NCBI GenBank assembly: GCA_021828925.1
Contig: JAJZCT010000182.1
Location: forward strand, 1 to 6,872
Reading direction: 5' to 3'
Length of the DNA stretch: 6,872 nucleotides
DNA from: Planctomycetota bacterium
GTDB taxonomy: Bacteria > Planctomycetota > Phycisphaerae > WQYP01
Notes under the pieces: model-generated
The model's input: the letters and a program-made list of their open reading frames with translations, nothing else
Told to the model about the DNA's origin: nothing
The model's database searches: none
Made by a program: the position numbers and the translations under genes
Shown: in pieces, positions 1-4,091 of the stretch
How the letters are laid out: every line of letters begins with the position of its first letter
Numbering within the stretch: the stretch's first letter is position 1

Positions 1-630
1 TAATGCAAGGTATGAGCCATCATGATCCGTCCACCAATTGCCAACACGTGCAATCTTTCCTGCCGAGGTCGGCCGCCACGGATATGCAAAAGAATAGCTT
101 TCACCATTGCCGTTTGATTCCGGCCGGTGGCCGTATTTCAGCACGCCAAAGTTTGGTTGAACCAGCGGATTGGTCTCGGTGCCGCCGGTCTGATATTCCA
201 GTGACGGGGTAGTCGCGATGGGATCCGATGGACAGATAAAACTTTTCGGTGTGTCTTGGCCGTCCAGTACCAACAGCCACATGCAGGCCAGCGGATCGCC
301 GCAATCACTGCCGTGCGGCGGATTTCCATTACCAAACCACGCCGAAGTAACCGCTTTGGATGTGCACGCCTCCGGCAAATTCATCGGAGCCTGGGGCGCA
401 TTGCTATAAATATCGTTTCGGGGGCCGGGGGTGCACGGAAACTGCCCCTGACTGCTCTGAGCATAAATGCTCATAGACTGGATAATACCGCGAATGTTGG
501 CAGAACAAACTGCCTGATTAGTGAGGCCCCTGGGGTTAGAAAGACTCGGAAGCAGACAAGCAGTCAAGCCCGCCAGCACGAGCGCTACGATTAATTCCAG
601 CCGGGTGATTCCAGTGTTTCGTCGATTCAT
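1..630 (-). CDS. Type IV prepilin-like / pseudopilin protein, 3' end cut by window edge
   Basis: Reading leftwards from the ATG at 630-628, the frame stays open for 210 codons to the window edge, so the C-terminus is missing. Residues 1-7 (MNRRNTG) are a short basic leader ending in Gly. They are followed by ITRLELIVALVLAGL, a class III prepilin signal with the conserved Glu at +5 and a hydrophobic helix to about residue 29 (LLPSLS). Proteins of this class are cleaved after the Gly by a prepilin peptidase and assembled into type IV pilus or type II secretion pseudopili. VCSANIRGIIQSMSIYA (41-57) and FICPSDP (131-137) resemble the many pseudopilins of Planctomycetota. Arg at +3 is unusual in a normally hydrophobic stretch. 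No clear Shine-Dalgarno precedes the ATG. It lies 95 bases downstream of rpoN on the same strand. The family is well supported; the specific secretion or pilus role is unknown. Confidence 0.85.
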   Translation of the reverse strand, partial: MNRRNTGITRLELIVALVLAGLTACLLPSLSNPRGLTNQAVCSANIRGIIQSMSIYAQSSQGQFPCTPGPRNDIYSNAPQAPMNLPEACTSKAVTSAWFGNGNPPHGSDCGDPLACMWLLVLDGQDTPKSFICPSDPIATTPSLEYQTGGTETNPLVQPNFGVLKYGHRPESNGNGESYSFAYPWRPTSAGKIARVGNWWTDHDGSYLAL

Positions 631-725
631 GAAAATCAACGGTAGCCCATGATGATGGCACCCGTCAAGAAAATTCTGGATGAAAATAGTGGACAGAGCC
701 GATGGAGAGAAGGATTACTCTATTA

Positions 726-2213
726 TTACGCCCCGAATTGTCGCCGTTGACGGGCCGGGGCGATCTTGCATATTTTACGGTATTTTGCCACGGTGCGCCG
801 GGCCAGCGTCAGGCCCTTGGCTTTGAGTTTCTCAACAATCTCATCATCGTTGAGCGGATTGAGCCTGTCTTCTTCGGCAATGACTTCCATGAGTTTTGCT
901 TTAATGGCATCGAAGCTGACGGATTCACCGGCGGAATTTTCCATGCCGCCGCTAAAAAAAGCACGCAGAGGAAATATGCCGCGCGGCGTCTGCACATATT
1001 TTTCCGCCACCGCCCGGCTGACCGTTGCAACGTGAATGCCCAACTGATCCGCTACCGAGGTCATCGGCAGCGGCTTGAGATATTCCGGCCCCATATCGAT
1101 GAATTCTTTTTGCGCATCGACCACCACGCGCAAAACGCGCAGCAATGTGTTGCGGCGCTGTTCAATGGCTTCGATGAGCCAGCGGCCATTGCGAATGTTG
1201 TTGGAGATGAATTGTCGCGTTGTGCTATCCACCGATCGGGCGCGGGCCATGCGGCTATACATGGAATTAATACATAATCTTGGCAGCCGATCATCGGTCA
1301 GACGGATACGGTATTCCCCGGTTTCATCATCGAGTTCAATCACGGCATCCGGTGCAACAATGGGAACCTGCCGATCCACCAGCAGCCTTCCAGGACGCGG
1401 GTGAAGGTGCCGGGCCATGAATGATTTTGCCTCGTTTATCTGCTCGAGCGTCCAACCGCTTTTGGCGGCAATCTGCGGCAACCGATTAAGTTCCAGATCT
1501 TCCAGATAGCGGCTTATCAGTGTGCGAGCCGCGGAAAGATCCAGTCCCTGATCGCGGCTGATGGCGTCAATTTGCAGCAGCAGGGATTCTTTGAGATCTC
1601 TGGCACAGACACCGGCGGGTTCCATGCGTTGCTGGAGAATCGGCAACGCATTTTCCAGATCCTCGCGCCGCACGCCGGGGGGCAGTTCCCGACAAATCGT
1701 ATCAAAGCTGTCGCGTATGTATCCGTCTTCATTAACCCAGTCAATAAGTACCGAGCCACCCTGCCGAATAGCGGGGTCAATATCATCAATCATTGCCCAT
1801 TGCTGATGCAGTTCTTCCTGCAGGGAAGCACCGCGCGCCGCGGTATTGGCCATCGCTTCCATTTTAGGGTCGCGGTCGCCGTTCTTGGCCGAGGAAACTC
1901 TTGGACCGGGAATATAATCATCGAAGTCGCGCTGATTTTGGGTCCCCTCCGCCGGGCTGCTGGGAGAAGTGGTATCCGATGGAACCGGCGTAACAGCTTC
2001 CGGCGGCATCCCCGCAACGGGCGTCATTAAATCCGGGCCTTGCTCAAAAGACGATTCCTCGCGCTCCAATACCGGGTTAGCCGAGAGTTCCTGATCGATG
2101 CGTTCTTCCAGAGCCATGGTGGCCAATTGCAGGATTTCCATGGACTGAATCATGCGCGGCGCCAGCTTCATTCGCTGTTCCAGTCGCATGTGTTGGGAAG
2201 AATCTAACCTCAT
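726..2213 (-). CDS. rpoN: RNA polymerase sigma-54 factor RpoN
   Basis: This 495-residue protein is slightly longer than the usual 430-480. Sigma-54 directs core RNA polymerase to -24/-12 promoters, where opening needs an AAA+ enhancer-binding protein. Region I (about 10-50, LEQRMKLAPRMIQSMEILQL onward) is the activator-contact helix pair. Residues 51-115 are an acidic, Pro/Ser/Thr-rich linker (region II) and explain the extra length. The core-binding region spans about 120-320 and contains MEPAGVCARDLKESLLLQI (197-215) and HPRPG (271-275). The DNA-binding part holds a helix-turn-helix near IHVATVSRAVAEKYVQTPRG (393-412) and the RpoN box ARRTVAKYR (471-479), which contacts the -24 element. The ATG at 2213 is the first possible start, because an in-frame TGA lies 18 bases upstream; its Shine-Dalgarno is weak. 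All diagnostic segments are intact. Confidence 0.97.
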   Translation of the reverse strand: MRLDSSQHMRLEQRMKLAPRMIQSMEILQLATMALEERIDQELSANPVLEREESSFEQGPDLMTPVAGMPPEAVTPVPSDTTSPSSPAEGTQNQRDFDDYIPGPRVSSAKNGDRDPKMEAMANTAARGASLQEELHQQWAMIDDIDPAIRQGGSVLIDWVNEDGYIRDSFDTICRELPPGVRREDLENALPILQQRMEPAGVCARDLKESLLLQIDAISRDQGLDLSAARTLISRYLEDLELNRLPQIAAKSGWTLEQINEAKSFMARHLHPRPGRLLVDRQVPIVAPDAVIELDDETGEYRIRLTDDRLPRLCINSMYSRMARARSVDSTTRQFISNNIRNGRWLIEAIEQRRNTLLRVLRVVVDAQKEFIDMGPEYLKPLPMTSVADQLGIHVATVSRAVAEKYVQTPRGIFPLRAFFSGGMENSAGESVSFDAIKAKLMEVIAEEDRLNPLNDDEIVEKLKAKGLTLARRTVAKYRKICKIAPARQRRQFGA

Positions 2214-2233
2214 TACATCTACCGTCCATCAGG

Positions 2234-2248
2234 CCGCCCGTAAGGCGG
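2234..2248 (-). other. Small GC hairpin in rpoN 5' leader
   Basis: CCGCC and GGCGG arms of five base pairs enclose a five-base loop, ending 21 bases upstream of the rpoN start codon. It would fold in the leader RNA close to the ribosome binding region. No T-run follows, so it is not a terminator. A regulatory role is possible but only inferred. Confidence 0.4.
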
Positions 2249-2265
2249 AATTCGTCCGTTCAGCC

Positions 2266-2281
2266 AATACCCGAAGGTATT
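2266..2281 (-). other. UUCG-tetraloop hairpin between tRNA-Leu and rpoN
   Basis: On the minus strand AATACC-TTCG-GGTATT forms a perfect six-base-pair stem closed by the very stable C(UUCG)G tetraloop. Its 5' arm overlaps the candidate rpoN -10 box, so it would be made only by transcripts that start upstream, such as read-through from the tRNA. It could mark a 3' processing boundary between tRNA and mRNA. It lacks a U-tract, so it is not a standard terminator. Confidence 0.55.
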
Positions 2282-2284
2282 ATA
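2279..2284 (-). promoter_or_regulatory. Candidate -10 box for rpoN
   Basis: The minus strand carries a perfect TATAAT here, 65 bases before the rpoN ATG, in an otherwise AT-rich stretch. No good -35 hexamer stands 16-18 bases upstream (only T-rich sequence), so the assignment rests on the -10 box and its position. It would give rpoN a leader of nearly 60 bases. Confidence 0.4.
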
Positions 2285-2328
2285 GCGGAATTTGTTAATT
2301 AAAAAGAGTCAGCGGTTAATCAAATTTA

Positions 2329-2412
2329 TGCCCGGGACAGGATTCGAACCTGCAAGAGCTTGCGCCCACCAGCACCTCAAGCTGGCGCGTCTGCCAATTT
2401 CGCCACCCGGGC
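2329..2412 (-). tRNA. tRNA-Leu (anticodon GAG)
   Basis: A full cloverleaf can be read on the minus strand. The acceptor arms GCCCGGG and CCCGGGC pair perfectly, with discriminator A at 2329. The D arm is GCG/CGC. The anticodon stem CCAGC/GCTGG encloses loop TTGAGGT with GAG at positions 34-36, reading CUC and CUU. A long class II variable arm (GGGC-GCAA-GCTC) is typical of leucine tRNA, and the T arm has a TTCGAAT loop. CCA is not encoded, since ATAA follows the acceptor stem, so CCA must be added after transcription. It lies upstream of rpoN in the same direction with 115 bases between, and could share its transcript. Confidence 0.97.
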
Positions 2413-2420
2413 GTTGTTTT

Positions 2421-2426
2421 ATTATC
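2421..2426 (-). promoter_or_regulatory. Candidate -10 box for tRNA-Leu
   Basis: GATAAT on the minus strand ends nine bases from the first base of the tRNA, which would place transcription start almost at the mature 5' end. A TTGAGG further upstream is 20 bases away, longer than the usual 16-18. This is the best -10 match in the short AT-rich stretch ahead of the tRNA, but it is weak. Confidence 0.28.
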
Positions 2427-2454
2427 TTGCCATAAACTTGCCGGAACCTCAAGT

Positions 2455-2490
2455 CTAATCGGGCGGCGAATCGGGCGGCGGCCCGATTAG
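2455..2490. repeat. 12-base tandem repeat forming two alternative hairpins
   Basis: AATCGGGCGGCG occurs twice back to back (2457-2468 and 2469-2480) and is followed by GCCCGATTAG (2481-2490). That arm pairs perfectly over ten bases with 2455-2464, or over eight bases with 2469-2476 around a GGCG loop. Only one stem can form at a time. There is no T-run on either side. The right end merges into the first copy of the larger tandem repeat. Confidence 0.75.
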
Positions 2491-2562
2491 AGCAGAGAAT
2501 TTAGAGAGTTGAGCAGGAGAGCAAATTCGGCTGGGGCATAAGAGAGGCTGTCGTCGAGACAT
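2485..2562. repeat. Tandem repeat, copy 1 (78 bases)
   Basis: This copy begins GATTAGAGCAG and ends GTCGAGACAT. It matches copy 2 except for six or so substitutions and a two-base insertion. TAGAGAGT (2502-2509) and GCAGGAG (2513-2519) pair with ACTCTCTA (2581-2588) and CTCCTGC (2569-2575), 15 pairs in two blocks. A small inner TGTC/GACA hairpin lies at 2549-2561. No coding frame spans it. Confidence 0.8.
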
Positions 2563-2599
2563 GAATAACTCCTGCGGTCTACTCTCTACTCTCAGGACC

Positions 2600-2675
2600 G
2601 ATTGGAGCAGAATTTAGAGAGTTGAACAGGAGAGCAAATTCGGCTGGAACATAAGAGTGGCTGTCGCCGAGACAT
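2600..2675. repeat. Tandem repeat, copy 2 (76 bases)
   Basis: This copy starts about 115 bases after copy 1 and is roughly 90 percent identical to it. The inner TGTC/GACA stem is retained; the one change within it (T to C) falls in the loop. Its TAGAGAGT (2615-2622) can pair with the same ACTCTCTA (2581-2588) that serves copy 1, so the two stems compete. A CAGGA/TCCTG pairing survives downstream (TCCTG at 2685-2689). Confidence 0.8.
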
Positions 2676-2695
2676 TTCAGCGCATCCTGCGGGCG

Positions 2696-2744
2696 GATTA
2701 GAGCGGGTGCTTTCGTGGAGCAAATACGGCTCACATGAAAGAGG
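2696..2744. repeat. Tandem repeat, degenerate partial copy 3
   Basis: GATTAGAGC at 2696-2704 repeats the unit start. After a deleted or diverged stretch, GGAGCAAATACGGCTC and the following bases to about 2744 resemble the middle of copy 2. Similarity is patchy with gaps, so this is a decayed remnant. Confidence 0.5.
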
Positions 2745-2796
2745 GGTTTTCGGCGCAAGAAAATACCTTCCTCAGCGGGATAGGACGGGGGGGGTT

Positions 2797-2823
2797 ATCC
2801 GGATGATCCGGGAAATCCGCGGT
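2797..2823. repeat. Three 9-base direct repeats (ATCCGSNNN)
   Basis: ATCCGGATG, ATCCGGGAA and ATCCGCGGT follow each other with a strict nine-base period. The first two also make a near-perfect dyad (CCGGAT-G-ATCCGG). It lies about 290 bases upstream of the Hc1-like gene, right after a run of eight Gs. It could be a protein binding site or slippage product; nothing identifies a regulator. Confidence 0.45.
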
Positions 2824-3005
2824 ATTTTTAAGGTCTGGCGTTGCGGAAATATGTCGAGGGGGGCACGTGCACTCGCCGGACGGACCGAATGCTTACGCAC
2901 GGGTGTACGACCACCAGATATGGCCCAAACCATGCAAATGATACTTGGGTAAATGTGCCTATATACGAATAACTGCTAAATTTTTTGGTTTTCACTGATA
3001 TTATT

Positions 3006-3045
3006 GGGCGTATACATCCGATAGTCTTATAAGACGCCCGTTTTT
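3006..3045 (+). terminator. Hairpin plus T-run upstream of the Hc1-like gene
   Basis: GGGCGT (3006-3011) pairs with ACGCCC (3034-3039), and GTTTTT follows at once, as in an intrinsic terminator. The 22-base loop includes most of a perfect palindrome, GTCTTATAAGAC (3024-3035), which can form a competing hairpin. No gene ends upstream on this strand, so it would act either on an unannotated transcript or as a leader attenuator for the gene starting at 3113. The six-pair stem with a long loop is weak for a terminator. Confidence 0.4.
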
Positions 3046-3097
3046 GTCATCTGGCTTTAGACGTAATCTGCCGGGGCGAGGCGTCAGCTTCATCGTG

Positions 3098-3103
3098 AAG
3101 GAG
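3098..3103 (+). promoter_or_regulatory. Shine-Dalgarno fixing the Hc1-like start
   Basis: AAGGAG lies nine bases before the ATG at 3113. An in-frame ATG 23 codons earlier (3044) has no such site, so 3113 is the likely start. Confidence 0.8.
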
Positions 3104-3112
3104 CGCGATCCT

Positions 3113-3325
3113 ATGCAGGAATACGAGACACTCAAGCAGTTGATTGAACATGTGGCTGAAGATATTGCCAAAGCGGAAGGCGGCAATAAAAATGCCGGCA
3201 CTCGGGTTCGCAAGGTGATGCAGGAAATTCGGCAATCCGCGCAGGCGGTGCGCGTGAAGATTCTGGAACTCCGAGGGGAGCCACAAGGTTCTCAGCCGGA
3301 CGAGGCTGCGGTGCCTCAGGAGTAA
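3113..3325 (+). CDS. Histone H1-like (Hc1-type) DNA-binding protein, short acidic-tailed form
   Basis: This 70-residue protein matches the N-terminal helical domain of the chlamydial nucleoid protein Hc1, also present in Planctomycetota. The key stretch is DIAKAEGGNKNAGTRVRK (17-34) followed by a helix to about 54 (VRVKILELR), comparable with the KAEKGNKAAAQRVR stretch of chlamydial Hc1. Hc1 binds and compacts DNA. The long Lys/Ala-rich tail that does much of the DNA binding in chlamydial Hc1 is missing; residues 55-70 are instead acidic and Pro/Gln-rich (four acids, no Lys or Arg). DNA compaction is therefore uncertain, and a small nucleoid-associated or adaptor role is equally possible. It stands alone, 372 bases ahead of the FtsL-like gene. 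Confidence 0.8.
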   Translation: MQEYETLKQLIEHVAEDIAKAEGGNKNAGTRVRKVMQEIRQSAQAVRVKILELRGEPQGSQPDEAAVPQE

Positions 3326-3443
3326 GCGGGCCAGCTTTATTGCCGCGTGCCGATACTTCAAATATCACCCCAAGAGGGTAGGTGCCATTCGCGCGGCGTG
3401 GTGGTGGTTTTATGATGTGCCCCGCCACTGGCGGAGCCGACGG

Positions 3444-3498
3444 CTAGGAGCCTGTCCGAGTAATCGCAATCCCGGCCATTACTCGGACAGGCTCCTAG
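3444..3498. repeat. Long perfect palindromic element, copy A
   Basis: Arms of 21 bases (3444-3464 and 3478-3498, core AGGAGCCTGTCCGAGTAAT) are exact reverse complements around a 13-base loop, CGCAATCCCGGCC. No T-run follows on either strand, so it is not a classic terminator. A diverged relative lies at 3998-4052. The perfect arms and a second copy nearby suggest a dispersed REP-like or miniature mobile repeat. The family is not identified. Confidence 0.85.
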
Positions 3499-3595
3499 AT
3501 GAAGTTTCCACGCGCGGCCATGTTGCCGGGAAATGTTGCGGCACCCATTGTGCCCGGCGCTTATTCCCCGCTTTCCCTCCGGATGCCCGCTGGGT

Positions 3596-3601
3596 TATAA
3601 T
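3596..3601 (+). promoter_or_regulatory. Candidate -10 box for the ftsL-ftsI-murE run
   Basis: A perfect TATAAT stands 96 bases before the FtsL-like ATG and downstream of palindrome A. The -35 region (about 3572-3577, TTTCCC) is poor. Its location at the head of the co-directional run is the main support. Confidence 0.4.
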
Positions 3602-3618
3602 CCCTTTCTGATGTTGTT

Positions 3619-3630
3619 GCCCCGCGGGGC
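3619..3630 (+). other. Perfect GC palindrome in the FtsL-like gene's leader
   Basis: GCCCCGCGGGGC is a self-complementary 12-mer about 18 bases downstream of the candidate -10 box. It could fold into a short 5' hairpin in the leader RNA or be a dyad operator site. No T-run follows. Confidence 0.4.
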
Positions 3631-3697
3631 AGTTGTGTGCGTAAAATTTGGGTGATGGATTTAATCCACCTCAACGGCCAAGGATGGCAGCTCGGAC

Positions 3698-3991
3698 ATG
3701 TTCAAGATTCTTACCTGTTTAATCGCTTTTTTTATCACAGCGGGACTGCTGTTTGGAATTCGGCAGATGCGTTTAGATTTGACGAGTCAATCCGCGCGAA
3801 TTTCCGCGCAGATAGCGCGACATAAACAGATCCTTTGGGATCAACAGACAAAAATTGCCGCCGATACCAATCCGCAGGCGCTGTCCGCTCGACTGGCGGC
3901 CCTGCGGGATCAGGCGGCTGCAACGCAACCCGCTGCTCCATCCAGCGGCGTGATGGTCTATGCGACGCCGGTCTTTAAGTCTCCGCAGTGA
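3698..3991 (+). CDS. FtsL-like single-span membrane protein with coiled coil
   Basis: The 97-residue protein has a short N-terminus, one membrane segment at about 4-21 (ILTCLIAFFITAGLLFGI) and a heptad-like helix from about 23 to 72, then a Pro/Ala/Ser-rich tail. This is the layout of FtsL, a bitopic division protein whose coiled coil pairs with FtsB and helps activate the FtsW-FtsI synthase. FtsL sequences are barely conserved, so the call rests on topology, length and the place directly ahead of an FtsI-type PBP and murE. The ATG is the only start, since an in-frame TAA at 3662-3664 precedes it with no other initiator between. An AAGGA lies 13 bases upstream, a long spacing. Palindromic elements lie on both sides. 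Confidence 0.65.
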   Translation: MFKILTCLIAFFITAGLLFGIRQMRLDLTSQSARISAQIARHKQILWDQQTKIAADTNPQALSARLAALRDQAAATQPAAPSSGVMVYATPVFKSPQ

Positions 3992-3997
3992 GTTGCC

Positions 3998-4052
3998 AGG
4001 AGCCTTTCCGAGTAGTGGCCGTCGCAACCCGGCGATTACTCGGAAAAACTCC
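3998..4052. repeat. Palindromic element, diverged copy B
   Basis: It begins AGGAGCCTTTCCGAGTAGT, close to the left arm of copy A, and its right arm includes ATTACTCGGA, as in copy A. The stem is GGAG/CTCC (3999-4002 with 4049-4052), a 3x3 internal loop, then TTCCGAGTA/TACTCGGAA (4006-4014 with 4037-4045). A further GCCG/CGGC pairing is possible inside. The loop shares CGCAA-CCCGG with copy A. It starts six bases after the FtsL-like stop codon, inside the presumed operon. Confidence 0.8.
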
Positions 4053-4091
4053 GGGAAAAGGCGCAGGTAGCGGAAAAGACACAGGCTTTGT

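Larger units (their letters stand above)
2413..3112. other. 700-base gene-free divergent region
   Basis: This spacer separates the leftward tRNA-rpoN genes from the rightward Hc1-ftsL-ftsI-murE genes. It contains a nested hairpin (2455-2490), degenerate tandem repeats (2485-2744), an eight-G run (2787-2794), a 9-base periodic repeat (2797-2823) and a hairpin with T-run (3006-3045). The only sizeable open frame inside it (about 2707-2952) has no ribosome binding site, no recognisable motif and runs through the repeats, so I do not call it a gene. Promoters for both directions should lie here. Confidence 0.6.
3326..3697. other. Gene-free spacer between Hc1-like and FtsL-like genes
   Basis: This 372-base stretch has no supportable gene; the open frames in it lack ribosome sites and family motifs. 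It contains a CCGCC-ACT-GGCGG hairpin at about 3423-3435, the long palindromic element at 3444-3498, a perfect TATAAT at 3596 and the palindrome at 3619-3630. No rsmH or mraZ remnant was recognised. Confidence 0.6.

Noticed and set aside
631..725. Sigma-54 promoter for the prepilin gene
   Set aside because: No GG-N10-GC pair with the surrounding -24/-12 consensus was found; only a TTGACG with a poor -10 is visible.
702..1277. Long rightward open frame opposite rpoN
   Set aside because: It is antisense to a complete, motif-rich rpoN, has no family motif and no convincing ribosome site.
2445..2454. ACCTCAAG shared by the spacer and the tRNA anticodon arm
   Set aside because: An eight-base match with no flanking similarity; not enough for a tRNA fragment or attachment site.
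2485..2744. CRISPR array
   Set aside because: The repeats are about 77 bases, imperfect, only two to three in number, with no uniform spacers and no cas genes.
2707..2952. 81-codon rightward open frame in the divergent region
   Set aside because: It starts inside the degenerate repeat, has no Shine-Dalgarno, and its sequence reflects the G-run and 9-base repeat rather than a protein family.
2413..3112. Prophage or integrative element at the tRNA-Leu gene
   Set aside because: No integrase and no duplicated tRNA 3' end were seen; the tRNA 3' end faces rpoN, not the repeat region.
3132..3428. Leftward 98-codon open frame over the Hc1-like gene
   Set aside because: It is antisense to a gene with a clear Shine-Dalgarno and a recognised domain, and has no motif of its own.
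3444..3498. Palindrome A as a rho-independent terminator of the Hc1-like gene
   Set aside because: It lies 119 bases past the stop and no T-run follows the stem on either strand.
3637..3825. Rightward 62-codon frame overlapping the FtsL-like start
   Set aside because: It is out of frame with a protein that shows a membrane span and coiled coil at the expected dcw position.
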